This document shows positions 12,441 to 26,170 of a stretch of DNA of 64,000 nt, in pieces. Both the position numbers and the translations under genes were made by a program. Source of the stretch: Atopsyche davidsoni. Its lineage: Eukaryota; Arthropoda; Insecta; Trichoptera; Hydrobiosidae. Below the pieces are notes generated by a model. It saw only the letters and a list, made by a program, of their open reading frames with translations, made no database searches and had not been told where the DNA came from. The stretch is from NCBI GenBank assembly GCA_022113835.1, contig JAILWY010000012.1, forward strand, positions 10,540,001 to 10,604,000, in the 5' to 3' direction. The first letter of the stretch is position 1, and each line of letters begins with the position of its first letter.

Positions 12441-13730
12441 CTGTTGAGTCGGGTAGGCAAAACGCTTTTAAGATGTGAGCAAACCATAAGCTTGGTATTA
12501 TTATCAAAAAACGTTCTTTCAATTCTTTCACTTTCGATAGACAGTCGCGAAGTTCAAATTAATTAAAGATCATTTGTGCATTTTTTCAAAAATATAAAAT
12601 ATTTTCTAAATTACTGTCACTCAAAGGAGCAGTCATTCGAGTTATATTGAAAAAGATGTCAATGCGTTCCGAAGAACGCATCAATCATTATTTTTATTAA
12701 AAAATAAGCCCCTAACATTAATAAGTACGGAACATCTCTCCGCTTTATAATTCACATTCAATTTATTTTTTTAATAATAATTGACAAAGGAAGTTGATGA
12801 ACCTTGAACGTGTCTCGTGAATTGTTGATACAAACAATTTTCCCAAATGACTTCATCAACTTTTAATTAAAAATAATTTTGATAAATTTATAAAATCCAT
12901 TTTTTTATGTTTGGATGTTCCAGATAATAAAACGTAGTAGAATTAATTATTAAAATTAAAATATTATTTGCTAATAGGAATTTTAGGAACCTAGTTATTT
13001 AGTTTTGTAATAATTGTTACTAAAAAGAATAAAAATTTCGACCTAGGGAGAGTAATACGATTACATCACATGGAGATTCACTTTAAAATAATGAATGTGA
13101 ATTTCGTTTTAAAAATCAAAATAACTTTTTGAACGTAATAAACCAGTATGATTTTGATAACATTAATAAAACATAAAATGAGTAAAAAAGGAAAATGTTT
13201 GAATTTAACCTCATAAAAATTGTCACGCTTCATTACTTGGTAAAATTTATTTACTATATATGTTTATTTTTTCTCAATGTTTGTTATCAATTTCAATTAG
13301 TAACCGGAATTATTCTCAAATATAAGGTTAATAAATACAAACAAATTTTCAAACATTTTCATATAAATTGAGATTTCGCAATTTATTAGGTTATTCTACA
13401 TTATTGAGTTAGTGTCTATTTATCATTAGGGTTTACATAATATTTTATAATCAATAAGTATTTTACACATAGAAAATGATTTTTCGAGGCAAATAAAAAG
13501 AAGAGAAAATACGAAAAAAACTTGTATCATGCCAACTGACTTTTGAATGACAGTTTCTAAAATATATTATGTTTAATGTTACGTTTTCTTTTGGAATGTA
13601 CAAACATCATCTACATAAATTAGTACCCATTAAATTTTATGATATTTTGCTACAGAACGAAACTTTCATGAATGTAATTTGTTACACCGACTCGCGTTAA
13701 TGAAATACAGTTCCGAATACTTCTTGTTAA
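12441..13730. other. Very AT-rich non-coding sequence
   Basis: No gene, RNA or recognised repeat is seen in this stretch. Confidence 0.6.
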
Positions 13731-14165
13731 AATGACGCGGCTAAACATCGCCGAGCGGGGTAAATATTTTGAAGCGCCTTTTCAAACTTTTCAAACAGGC
13801 TTAAACAAAATTATGAGGAGTGGGCCTAAAAGCACTAAGCCGCTCCTCAAAGGGCAAACTTTAAAGTCGAAATCGCCTCGACCGGAAATGCAAGCCGCGC
13901 ACACCCGTGCAAGGAGGCGCGGGCCGGAGCGAGCTTAGCCGAGGCTTACGGGCAGTATTTAATGAAGGCCATGCGGCATTATCACATCGAGACGGTTTAC
14001 CAGAGGAATAATGTATTTAATCTTAGGTCAAATATTCAGCTAGAGAGAGAACTTTAAACAAGAAGGGAGCTCGCCAAATCCAATCGCAAATCATAGGATT
14101 TAACGATATCCTGAACGTGCGAGAACCACGCGAGGGACCGCCAACACTACCCCGCGGAGCTCCTA
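13731..14165. promoter_or_regulatory. GC islet
   Basis: GC- and CpG-elevated sequence, richest at 13850-13950. A 68-codon forward frame from 13732 is arginine- and lysine-rich through GC bias alone and is not recognised. Regulatory function is a guess from composition. Confidence 0.25.
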
Positions 14166-17100
14166 ATTTAGATCGCTATCAATTTAGTAGGAGAATGTAT
14201 GCTGTAATTTCCTATCGATTGAATATAATGTGTAACATACAAGCGCGCATAAGCTAATGTAAATACCCAACACATCCAATATGCACGGATGAATCTTCGC
14301 AACATTAGAGTTTAAAATATGCGTTCGCAATATTCCTTTTTGTTCTTGTTCGAGAGTAAAGTAATGAAGGGTACAAAGTAATAAAACTACTTTCTTGTAG
14401 CAGTTAAGTAACAGCGAATAAATCTCATATGCTCTCATAAACGTTAAACTGCCTTGGAAATTGAAAATAAGCGTTTGAAGGTTTTCTCTGGTGTCGACAA
14501 ACATGCCCAATTAAAACTAATTGAGAGAAAAACATCGTTTTTAATAACTATACTAAAAAACCAGTTACTATTCAAAAAGTTCATGTACGTTTGTGACATT
14601 TTAATGATAACAAAATAAATGATCAAAGCAATGGTATTATAAAACGAAATACAACTTGTAAATAATTTAACTATTATAATATAATATAACCACAAAGATA
14701 TAAAAAAGAATTTGATGTGATAATATAAGCGTATCGAGCGTATCCCAGCTTCTCTTTTGGTCTATTTGTATTATCTGAACAATTTTCGTGGCGTCAGCAT
14801 ACACGATGAAGTTGTTTAGTTTTCCTTTTGTAAAAGTATATTTCTCAATACTTGCTTTACAATATTAAAGTTACTGTGCTATGTACGTCATTTACCTTCT
14901 GATGTCAGCCGTTAAAACTTTCCCCGTGATGAGCAGTATCTTATCACGCGCGTGAGCGAAAACTTACAGCAGACATTATTTATTTTGGGGTAAGCTCTCC
15001 GCAAACTATTGAAGCTGTTTGCAACCAAGTTGTTTTAACTCCGAAAGATTTTTTTGAGTACTCTTTACTCATTGAAGAGTGATGCGAATGGACGTCATGG
15101 AAATATAATTTAACTGTATTTCTCATTTTCTCAAAACGAGTTTAGTTTAATGCTTACATATTTACTTCTACTTGTTAAAACACTTCATATAAAAAGTTAA
15201 AAAAATACTTCAGTTAAAATAAATAGAAAATTCATAGTCATAAATATTTGAAACAACGCCATGTTATTTTAGTAAGATCCATTCAATGTATAAATTAATT
15301 AATAGTTAATTAACAGAAATTTAACATATAATAATATACATACAGCATGAATAAAGTGTTAATTAAAAATTATATGGTAGTAAAATAATTTATTAGAATG
15401 TATTGTAAAAAATGTGAATAAAAAAGGCAATGTAGTCACATGTACACGGATACATCCGGTTTCCTTGGTTTTTGTTTCCGGGGGGAGAATATTAGGACTG
15501 TACTGTTTTGGGAAAAATCCCATTCTTTTGTTACCCCATTTTTCGTAGGCAGGTATATTTGTTTTAATACTTTTTCAATTTTGCTTCATTAACAATGAGT
15601 GGCGTTTTAAATTTTAGCCAAATGTTTTTTTCAAAAAGTTGAATTAAAAAAATTATTCACTTTTTATTTTTTAAATATTTTAATAAACAGTAAAATTGAA
15701 TTGTTTGCAAAGAATACCAGAGTGAATATTTGCGTTTGAGTACAAAACACACATGATGAAAAATGGCAATTTCGTGTTTATTTCATTCTTTATTACACAC
15801 ATTGCGAGATGAGGTCGGCGTGTCTTTTCAAAAATATGACAACTTTATGAATTTTATAAAAAAATAATATACCACTCAGATATTACAATATGCAAACACA
15901 ATTAACATAGATGGGTCGCGAGAGAAAAATATTCTTCCTCGAAAACTCAAGTTTTACCGGATTTTTATATTATTATGTTTTTCGTTGGCTGTATTAAGTG
16001 ATTTATTTGTGTGAAAACATCATAAAATATTCACAGGTTGCCAAATATATATAAATTTTTACTGTAATTAACATGCTTTGGTGTATGATGCATTGTAAAT
16101 CACTGTACGGATAAGTGATATTTATGAACTATTAGGCGAGGTTGGTTTCTTAAGCGGACAACAAATTGATAAATTTGGTAATAAGTTATTTTAGATCATT
16201 CGGTAAAAGAATCAATAAATTTAATAGTACCCCAATTAAAAAATTTTAGCATCAAAAAAGTTAAAACTGAAAAATAAAGATACACATTAATTTTAAAACC
16301 CGCTTCAATATTATTTCCAAGCAATGTGCATTTCAGGGCTTTTGAGTGTAGAATTGTCAATTTTCAGGTGAGATTCAAAGCCATCAGAGGGGTTGATATT
16401 AGTCAGGTATTAATATTACACATTTTTCAGGTAAGTCCGAAGTAAGTGGTCGGCGCTAAAGCAGATATTTTTTCGCGAGGGTAGGCGCCGGCACATTCCA
16501 AGTTATTATTCACTTCGTTTATTGAGATTAATGGTCCGCCCACTGTCGAAATATTCACTGGCGTTTGTATTATTCTTCAAAACAAGAATGTATTCCCCAC
16601 GAAAAAAATGGAAAAACCGATAATTAAAATAATATATGGAATACTCGAACACATTAAAAGTATATATTTATTATCATACTCAATTTATTATTTGTTTATG
16701 AAGATATATTATATGTATTACATTACACAAAGAATAAACACGTGTTAAAATGATATACTAAAATTGAGGTAAATAAAATAATAATTAAATTCACTTGTTA
16801 CTAAAATATTTAAAATATTAATCGGTAATTTATTAATTAAATTAAGATGATACGATCAAATCTAGGCAACTTTACTTTGACACAGTAGAGAAATCACTGG
16901 AAATACGTAAGTGTGGAATAGCCCGGTGTGGTATTCACACGTATAGTGGTTAAACAATGGCTAATGACCAAAGAATTTTTATTATTACTGAAAAAATATA
17001 TACTCTTAAGATGCTTAATCCCATATAAGATGAGACATGTAAATTAAAAAGAAAAAATGTATGATTCAAAATCGATTTATAACAGATTAACCATAAAACC

Positions 17101-18600
17101 TACAATTTAAAACTATTTTTGCTGAACGAACATCGACAGAACTAGCAAAGATTGTCTAAAATAACCTTTAGATGAAAAACCATCCAACGTGATGTTCATG
17201 ATCTTTAAATAAAAATGACCTTGATGATATTTTTAGTGCCACCTTCTAAATCTAACGTTCTCTAATAAAAAAAAAATTCAGTACTTATTTAGCGATAAAA
17301 ACAACGATTCGTATATTTAATTCATATTAATTTACATGCACAACTTTCCAATATCCATTTCCGTTGTCGATTCAAATAATATTCGGTCTCTATATATAAG
17401 ATTAAAACGGTCACTCGGGTATGATTTTTGAGATTTTCCAGAAGCGTGTCCATTTGGATTAGTTTTATTTATGCTAGCTTTATTTACAGAGATATTTATC
17501 AATCTAATTTAAAAACAAATCCACCATCAGGAGTTGACTTTTATCGTAGATAAGCATAGCTTTAGTGTCCATTCCCTCGTGTAGATTGACTCTGAAAAAC
17601 CGCATATCGGAATTGAAGCCTAATCCTTTCGCAGGACGAACGACTGGCGGAGACTAATCCTGAGGCTTCATTCGGTGATGAAAACAATTTTATCAGTGCA
17701 AAATTTGGTAAGCAATCAACAGCAAACACAATTGTTTAATATCCGTATATTTGAACACAACAAATTTCCGCAGATAAAAAACATCGGCTTTCCGTTGTGC
17801 CAAAGCGAATTCACCAATATTAATATTTGGCGTTTATTTCAGTATGTATGATCAGAATTTAAAAAAATATTACATTCATGTCTCGTAGACCCATTCGCAT
17901 GCATTGTGATCCAAAGCTAGTATACTTTTGCTCAGAATAATTATTACAGATATTTATATAGTGGTAGTAACTTTGTTACGTAAGCTATCGTTTTCTCAAG
18001 GCCCATAACTGAAATCGAATGACCGCAATATGACAATTAATGACAGTAGTGAACTTCTAACTTTACATATAAAAGCGTTTCTAAACCACGTTGATACATT
18101 GAACAACGAAGCGGCAATTCTGATTGCGATCTTCATTACAGTTATTTGATCTTCGATCGATTGAACTTTTCAGTATTGAAGAATACATCGTATCGATTTC
18201 GTGAAGATTTCGATAGTACAAGATAATGCTTGTTCTAGAACATGAATTTTCAACTAATGTATTTCAATTAAGTACATCCACAAATATAATTTAGGTATTT
18301 ATAACATGATTACCATAAGAAAACCAAATTTATATGTCTACAAAATTACGACAACTCATAGCCGTTAGGAACACGTTATCAAAAAACGCATGAAATTCTC
18401 AAAACTCATAAATAGAAAGTGTCAGGCTTAAATTCAGATGAAAATTATCTGGCGTTCAAGATCAGCGGGAATAATGTTAAAATTATTTGTTGTTTGTTTT
18501 AAGTTATTACGTTTTAAGCCAGCAGATATTAAATTTGTAAGTTACTGTAAGTCAGAAGTTGGTAACCTAATAGTATTTCTCCGCTTGATAGCTCATATAG
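14166..18600. other. AT-rich non-coding sequence
   Basis: Apart from the acceptor/donor cluster at 16325-16440 I see no feature. The reverse-strand frames of 108 and 83 codons near 14184-14695 are hydrophobic and AT-driven, with no recognised family. Confidence 0.55.
16325..16440 (+). promoter_or_regulatory. Candidate recursive splice site (ratchet point) cluster
   Basis: At 16430/16431 an acceptor-like CATTTTTCAG is followed directly by a perfect donor GTAAGT. This is the AG|GTAAGT arrangement of recursive splicing sites described in long insect introns. A second juxtaposition, TTTTCAG|GTGAGA, lies at 16367/16368, and a weaker AGTCAG|GTATTA at 16406/16407. A branch-point-like TATTAAT lies at about 16409. 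The pyrimidine tract is short and there is no flanking exon evidence. If real, the window lies in a long forward-strand intron. Confidence 0.35.
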
Positions 18601-18845
18601 CTTGTCTAGCACACGCGTAGTTGCAGCGCTGGCTTCCGGGAGTGACGACGGTTACTCCCCAGGGAATGTTCTGCGCGGCACCACGGTATGTTATCAAATT
18701 AATCTGAGCACTTGGAGGAGTTCGGGATTCGCGGACGATAACACAAGACGCGTGCAAAGATATTACGTAGGTCGATCAAATTATAACTACACAGGTTACG
18801 CGTGTTCGTACGTCGAGGCACGTCGTTACCGCGACTAGGGCTGTG
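18601..18845. promoter_or_regulatory. Modest GC islet
   Basis: CpG-bearing sequence with many ACG/CGT words and the longest open frames of its neighbourhood (78 codons forward). The translation is not recognised. It has lower GC than the other islets. Confidence 0.2.
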
Positions 18846-19840
18846 AATAATTTCAAATAACTTCGGGTTCTTTGATATCACGAAACCTTGTGATTATATG
18901 TTATTTCAACAAATAATTTCAACAAAATATTGGTTATTTGAAATTTAGTATAATTTTCTGAAAATTCATTCCCTGTGAGAAATACTCGCTTTATAATATA
19001 CAAAACTATTTGTGAAATTATATCGAGTTCTGCCCCAGGCTTACAAGCCTACAAAACAACAAGTAACTGATAAAATCACTTTCATTAATAATGTATTGTA
19101 TTAGATTCGAGATTATATTAAATATATGTTCCGTTGATTTCAAAAGACTTTTCGCTTGAATATTTTATCGAAACTAGCTCAACGAGAAATCGAGATCACT
19201 CCATAAAAAGCATTAATCTTTTTTATAAAAATTATGGACCTATATGGTAAAAGAAACACTTATATTTATAGATATAATAAAATCTAAATAAAGATATTTA
19301 CAAATGAAATATTCCATAATTAGAAACGAAATTTCAACTCATCGTTTCCAGGCCAGAGGATGCCTCTGCCTGAGGGGTGAGATATAAGTTACAATTTAAC
19401 AAAAAATAATCATATTCTTAATATATACTATATTAAACCTTTTTTCAAAAGGATTTCATAAATGTTTATCACAATATAAATTAGTAACTAGTGATAATGA
19501 AAACTATTGAAATATGTATAAAGATTATTTTTTTCAACGGCAATTTTTCACTGTCGAGAATATTCAAAATAGACTATTGGTGTATACAAAATACACAGAA
19601 AAGTTTTCAGAGATACTATTTTATATCGCTTGAGATATTATCTGGAATTAAACTGTTGAAAGCAATCCAAAATTATACAAACATAATAATAACAAAAAAA
19701 ATCCTAATGTATACCATAGCCTAGGTATAATAGAATAATATTAGCCGGTCTCAGCTCGTTTGCCTTAATTACAATAATAAAACTAATGAAATATGTAAAT
19801 ACGTTCAATCAAAATGTTTTGCATCCTGACAATCCATCGT
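18846..19840. other. AT-rich non-coding sequence
   Basis: I see nothing supportable in this stretch. Confidence 0.6.
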
Positions 19841-20165
19841 CAGCGCTACACGAGCGGCGAGCAATAAAGCACGCAGGGTCCTAAAAGCCGCACAAATCAC
19901 TGCGCGATCCATCAACCGCCGCCTCCGCCGCGGCCCGCGATTTGCCCGCCCTGTAATTGCTGAGGGCGGCGGGGGCGGGGCGGGGCGGGGCGGGGCGGGG
20001 CGGGGCGGAGGGCATCAGAGCTGCAGTCTAATCTGGAAGCATAGATCTTGGGGCCGACAGTTATGGCGCTCCCGCGGCTCCTCCGCTGCCCGGGGCTTCC
20101 GGCGCATAAAACTGGGCGCTCGCCCCCCTCGGACCTCTGCCCTGACTTCCGATCCCGGAAAACTC
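19841..20165. promoter_or_regulatory. GC islet with G-run array and TGTAATTG
   Basis: A CpG-rich block of about 320 bp. It contains a TGTAATTG homeodomain-type word (19952-19959) and, directly after, a GGGGC/CGGGG array that gives repeated GC-box-like words. A regulatory element is plausible; nothing shows a transcript. Confidence 0.35.
19971..20005 (+). repeat. (CGGGG)n microsatellite, G-quadruplex-capable
   Basis: GGGGG is followed by six perfect CGGGG units. It contains more than four G4 tracts with one-base loops, the textbook pattern for a very stable quadruplex on the forward strand. Confidence 0.9.
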
Positions 20166-20871
20166 GTCGATTTTCAGAGCACTTTCACAATATACGTGAA
20201 ATCCTGGTAGTTTTGCAAACGCTTTCAATCGCTATAGAACACTTTTTAGTTTCATTTTTCTCTGTTTTTATCACAGAAGCATATTTTAAGCAATTTTAAA
20301 CAAAGATCAACAAAATAGCCACCTCCATTGTCCAATGGTAAACAAACTTATTTACTAACCGTAAAATTCCGGTAATAAATCCAAAACTATAAAATTCGAA
20401 TGTAAAATAATAAATTTTGTACTATTAAAAAATCGAATCGAAAAGTTTCATATCAACAAAATTATAACTATTCGACTACAGTATAAAATAAATTTATTTA
20501 ACACACCACTTTATTATCAACTTGCTTAGAAAAGCGCTTACCATCATCCATTGAAAAAATCAGTTGCTGATTTTATATCAAAAACTAAAAATAGCTAGTT
20601 TCTGAAATTCCACCCGGCCATTTATTGATAGATATATATATTATTTAGAGTTGACCTCACTTCTTTCGTCCCATTTTATCATATTTCTTTCAACGTAAAA
20701 GCTTTTGAAACTCAACATCACGTTTTACTTTTTCTTAAAATTTATTAAAAGGTTCATTATAAATGCACGATATTGTTTATTTAATCCGATTGCTTTCTTC
20801 GTGGGCTGTTGACCTAGATTTCGCTGGATGTTTTTATTGCGCCAATTAAGCAGATTTATTCGTTAGTAAAT
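20166..20871. other. AT-rich non-coding sequence
   Basis: I see no gene or repeat family member here. Confidence 0.6.
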
Positions 20872-21185
20872 CAATTACAAGTGGTTGATAACGTGTGCGT
20901 GGCCGCAGTCCCCCGGCAGCCTCGCGTCAGCACCTCCTCCACTTCCTCCCGCCCGGCGAGCATTATTCTCTGGTCGGATTTTTTGAGGAGTTCCGCCCAG
21001 AAGGCCCCGGGGCGCCCTCCGCTGGGCGGGAGATTTCGTGTAATTGGATTTTCAGATTTCCAGCCCTGCCCACAGGCCACTGACGCCGCCTCGCGGGTTT
21101 CATTGGGATCGTTTGCTTGCCCGACTCTTTGTGTAGTTAGTGGGCTCTGACCGGCGCGCTAAATAAGCTGACCGCTGCGAGGAAA
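20872..21185. promoter_or_regulatory. GC islet bracketed by CAATTACA and TGTAATTG
   Basis: GC-rich sequence with open frames on both strands that look like composition effects. CAATTACA sits at its left edge (20872-20879) and the reverse complement TGTAATTG at 21039-21046. These are homeodomain-type cores, and they recur in other islets. Confidence 0.3.
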
Positions 21186-24100
21186 TCATACAAAGCGGAG
21201 CAGGTACTAAATCCATTGGGCAGGGTCATCCTTAACCCAAGAAACTCATTCGGTACTGAAGCTATATATAGTCTGATAAAATATACTTATTTCATTATCT
21301 TCTCAAATATCATTTCAAAATAACATATCAAATTTACAATGGGTTTATATATAGATATATATATATATATATATATATATTCATGATTTTCGAAGTAAAA
21401 TATTATTATTTTGTTTTGATTAATACGATTGCTTTGTGGAAAATTAAGCAGAACACAAAAATAACGAACGGTCGGGGGTAACATTAACATAAAAGAGCAT
21501 ACAAAATTTCAATTCTTTGCTATCCTGAGCTGAACTCAAATTTTAATATATTTAAATTTATGCACTAGAGTTATATGGGATAATAATATCTTACTCACAC
21601 AGCTTATAAATTGAATTTCTTTTAAAAACAATTCGCGTATTTCATCATGACTTTTCCATCTTTGATATCGCTAAGTTTTAGATTTCTCCATCCGAGGCTT
21701 CCCATCTTATCAAATTTAAGCAGCGATTCCGAAATATTTTATTGCTTCCGGAATAACTCTTTCCATATAAGTTGTGGTGTGATTTGGAAACCAAGAAGAT
21801 TAATACATTTTCTTGAAGATTAACTTATAAATTTGGGGAGATTTAAGTTATATCAAAATTCACACGAACGATTTATATTATTTTGAAACATTCGAGGTTT
21901 ATATTAAACTAAATGGCTATATGGCGAAAAGCTTAAAAATGACAATATATATTTTGGACGCTTTACAAAAGTCTCTCTTCAGGATAAAAACAACTCGGAC
22001 TATATAAAAAGTCGGTTGTGTGCTTTGCAGATACGGAGAATGGGTTTCGTGATCCAGGCATTGGCCAGAGATAATAGAATCTCAAATAGTCTGTTCTTTC
22101 TGGTCACTATAAATGGCACACAAGAGCGAGGAAGCCACAAATTCAATACAGCTTAAGCGTTTCCTACGAATCCTGTGAAAAATTTCAGCGCATTTATTTT
22201 GCAAGATCCTATCAACCATTTATTTGAACGGAGAATAAGGTTTTTAAATGACTCTTTCTAGCATTAATTTTTTTTTAAGTTTTGACATGTTTATTTAAAG
22301 TTTTTTTTTTGTTTTCAAACAAAAAATATATTATGAGAAAAATGTCAAAAAACGATTATTTTTTTTATTAACTAAGTACTTCGTTACTCAAAAAGTATTT
22401 TACAACCTATTTGTGCTGTTTTTAATATAATAATGACTTATTTATTTAACGTTTGAAAATTTAAGAAGCATTTTCATGCTTGTATTACATGTTTGTGACA
22501 AAAAAAACGTTATATTTACAACTGCTATAACAAGTAATCTTTAGTTTTTCTAATACTGTGAGAAAAGATAATACACTTTTGCAAAAAATTGTCTTCGACA
22601 TGGAAGATATTGTTTGAAATCGAATATAAGAAAAATATCCAATATAGCAAAACAACAATACTAGCTTCTGGAGTGAAACAAAATAACTGAATTTACCAGG
22701 TCTGCTGACTAACTCACTCCCCGAGATAGGCTTGTTCAGAGATATTCACAATTTTCCATAATATCAAATATAAAGTGTGTTTCGCAATATATTTTTATTT
22801 AAAAATAAAAATAAATATTATTTTGACAAATTGGGCTTTCCGTGCATTTTCTCTTTCTTTGTTAATTATATTTTTTCCCACGAGTAGAAAAAAAATTGAC
22901 AACGACATCTTTTCATAAATATAGCACTATTGTTGACCGCAAAATGATATTGTGTTTATTTTTTTTTGGTAAAAATGTGACAAACAATTATCACATCCAT
23001 TTTTTCCTGTCCATAAAGAAGATTTCATGAAATCCACTAGACCTATCGTTTTTATTATTTATAAATTTAAGCTACGAAAAAAAATTATAACCTCAGAAGC
23101 AATGATACTATAAATGTGGGTGAAAATAATAAAAAAAACCATTATGCAACAAAAATGCTGAGAGGGCTTTATGCTTATAGGTAAATAATTAGTCTGCGAT
23201 CTTGGCAACCTCGAGCTAAGGTTAAGTGATGAATTCACGGAGATGTGTTCAGTAAGAAGTTCGAAGCCCAGTCGATGTTTGTAATTTTAAAGAAATAATA
23301 TTATTAATACGAAGCAGCTCATTTGTGGAGAGCATACTTATATATGTATATAACATTTACGCACTCGAGCAAACTTTCCAGCGTAACCAAACAAGAACTT
23401 CAAACACATTTCAATATGTAGCACAGAACTCATTCCGACCGCATTCACGATTTTATCATTTTTGCGCTAGCGCACGTGAAATTTGCGAGATTTAAACAGA
23501 AATAAAAGTTTCTAAGCACACTCAACTGCCTTCCTGTTCGGTATATTTTCAACACTTGTTTAACGCGGGTATCACTTTCAGCCGCACGTTCAACACTCTG
23601 TGTATGGCTTTTACTTTCAACGCGTAATTAAACTGCAATTTCCAGGATGTTTGAAACTCCAAACTACCACACAGTTGATGGCGTGCAACGTACGGAATCC
23701 CAAGCGAGGAGACCGTATTCAACTGTAGTAAGCCTGGATGCTTGCAGGTAAATTAACATGATTTCATCTGTGGAAATCAGCTTAGCAGCTTGGGATGCAT
23801 ATATTTCCTGCCGTTGGTTCTAACTACAAAGATCAACATCTCCAAAGGATTTGCTCGGGTTTAAAGTTAGCTTCTAATCTCATAAGTGGGTATGTGTATG
23901 CGCGCGTGTGTATGTATGAGTATGGTGCGAAAAAATAATATACTCGAATATTACAATTGTATTGACAGCCTTTTGAAGTAGGCAAGATATTAAAAATTAA
24001 AAATATCGAAAAATGAGTCTCTTTAAAGTCAAATTTTTGTGAACAAAATAATGTAAGATGGGAACGTTTTTTGTACAATTTCGATTGTGTTACATCATTT

Positions 24101-24654
24101 AGATTATTTTTTTTAAATATTAGAATTGAAAAAAATTTATAAATCCGAAAATTATATTTATTATTAAATAACACTACTTTGCTTATATTATCAATCATTT
24201 AATAACTCCAGTAATAAACCTTAATTGTTTAAAAAATCTGGGCTTGATAAAGATTTTTTTTTTCCTTATTAAATAATCCAAAATAACCGAACAAAAATGT
24301 TCAAACACGTTTTTTATTCGAATATATCCTACTCACATAATGAGGAGGTACACATAGTGTGTTAAAATCTATTTAAAACAGCAGCAAGTCTAAAGTGTAC
24401 GTTTTTGTCGAATACTTAATTTTAAACTGCATTTTTTGTTAACAAACGACTCAATCATCGCAATCGTTTAAAAGTCCCCTAATATCATATAATGTACAGC
24501 TTAACATGGCGAATCGAGTAAAAGTGAGGTTTTATTTTACACAAAATGAGACAAAAATGTTTTCGCGCAAGGTAACTCGTTATTATTCAATAACAATAAA
24601 AACTGATTGCGCATAAACACGGCTTAGATAAACGATCAAAAACAAAAAGCTTCG
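21186..24654. other. AT-rich non-coding sequence
   Basis: Besides the TA repeat at 21346-21381 there are many T runs (around 22300-22370). The longest frame is 121 codons on the reverse strand at 23833-24198, lysine/phenylalanine-rich and unrecognised. No RNA gene is seen. Confidence 0.55.
21346..21381. repeat. (TA)n microsatellite
   Basis: About 36 bp of alternating T and A with one G interruption at about 21354. Confidence 0.9.
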
Positions 24655-24945
24655 TTTCCGAGCGAGCCCTGGGGAAGCGCCGGAGCAGCCACCGTTTGTA
24701 ATTATCGTTCCCGGTTATTGCAGAAATGAACATCGATAATACTTTTGTCACCAAAAATCACTTCCGCCTGACCGCCCACGCCACTGGAAACATTAAAAAA
24801 TCGAGCTCCGGCTTCTCTCGGCCGCGGTGCAGGGGACAGGTGGAGGGGGACAGGTGGAGGGGGACAGGTGGAGGGGGACAGGTGGAGGGAGACATTATCG
24901 CCCCCATTCCAACCCCGCGATGGGGGGTCACGCGGTCTTGATTTA
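24655..24945. promoter_or_regulatory. GC islet containing a 14-bp tandem array
   Basis: A GC-rich block beginning with a TGTAATTA word (24697-24704) and ending in a purine-rich minisatellite. The 71-73 codon frames across it on both strands are products of the repeat. Confidence 0.3.
24832..24893 (+). repeat. Minisatellite, 14-bp unit x about 4
   Basis: The unit ACAGGTGGAGGGGG begins at 24836, 24850, 24864 and 24878, the last slightly altered. It is strongly purine-skewed. Each unit also contains CAGGTG, an E-box word. Confidence 0.9.
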
Positions 24946-25555
24946 TTTGTGCAGATAACCGTGAATCTAAAATCGACAACTATAAAAAAATAGATATTAT
25001 TTATGTTTACTGCCTTGACGGGGGCTAAATAAATTATTAAATTTTACAATCCTATAACAATTCTTATGTTATAAACATTTAACTCTCACCCTTTTTTAAT
25101 GTGCTTGTAAAATGTTTATCGATAAAATATTTACGGTTTATATATGCGAATTTTATTTTTATTAAAAAAATGCTTCGCACACGAAAGCTTCGGAGCGTAT
25201 TAGGAGCATCGTCGATAGTGAAATTCGTTAAATAATTAATTTAATCGGAGAACTCATCTGGGGAATTGAACAACTCCGGAAACCTCGAGGCGGTAGTTTT
25301 AATCAATGTGGGGATTCCTCCGCAAGATTCTCGAACTCCGTTATTTACAAAGTAAGACGACACACCCGACATCCGCAGAGGAGTTATATCTCTCAATGTA
25401 AACACATGATAAGACCCTAGGCTAAGGCGCTCGTGGTTTGTTGTAATAATTAAACATCAAAGCTATTCCCGGCACAGACCAAACTATTGTTTTATTTAAT
25501 TGAATAAAAATAACTATTAATACAAATATTACGTTATCATGAAGATCTCACCCTA
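24946..25555. other. AT-rich non-coding sequence
   Basis: CpGs are slightly elevated at 25160-25440. I see no gene or repeat. Confidence 0.55.
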
Positions 25556-26170
25556 AAAGGGACGTCGTTCTTCATTTTTCTGCGGGCGCACAAAATATGT
25601 TCAGGTTACCCGTCGAGGCCGCACTAAAGGCAACTCGGAGTGACGCCGATGATTATGTGGAAGCAGTAAGCATAAAAAAGGGCGGGGCATAATACTTTTT
25701 TTATCGCCGTAATATATTTCTTCTCAATTCACAAATCCAATCTAAAAGTGACAATATATGTGACCCACTTGTGGTCCAGATTTTCATAATATTTTCCCTC
25801 GACTTCCAGCTCTTTTTTGCTGGTTTATGACCGCTGTCCCAAATCTTTCAAAAACGATTTTGTCCTGCGACTTCTCGGCCGCCCTCCGTCCTCCGACCCG
25901 GCCCGGCGGACCCGGAGCGCGAATCGTGGCCCTCCCTTGTATTTATTGACTTTGATATTTGCTTATCGCAAATAAAATACGTGAGATATCGGCATGGGTC
26001 CTGACGACGGGGAAATCCATCCCATTTGTCATCCGCGGGCCGGAAGCGTCAGTCGCGGCCGCGTCGAATTTATTGCCGCCGTTCTGTTTTGATGGGGCCC
26101 TAATTATTGCCGATCCTGCAGCAGGACGTGTACGGGAACGCGCACAAATAACGATTTGTTAGTGGGCCGT
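25556..26170. promoter_or_regulatory. Broad GC islet
   Basis: About 600 bp of CpG-rich sequence, densest at 25870-25930 and 26030-26140. Between the two cores an inverted TATTTGC/GCAAATA pair (25956-25962 and 25968-25974) gives two POU-type half sites. No convincing open frame is present. Confidence 0.3.

Noticed and set aside
23740..23760. GCTTGCAG|GTAAAT as another recursive splice site
   Set aside because: There is no pyrimidine tract upstream and the donor half is weak.
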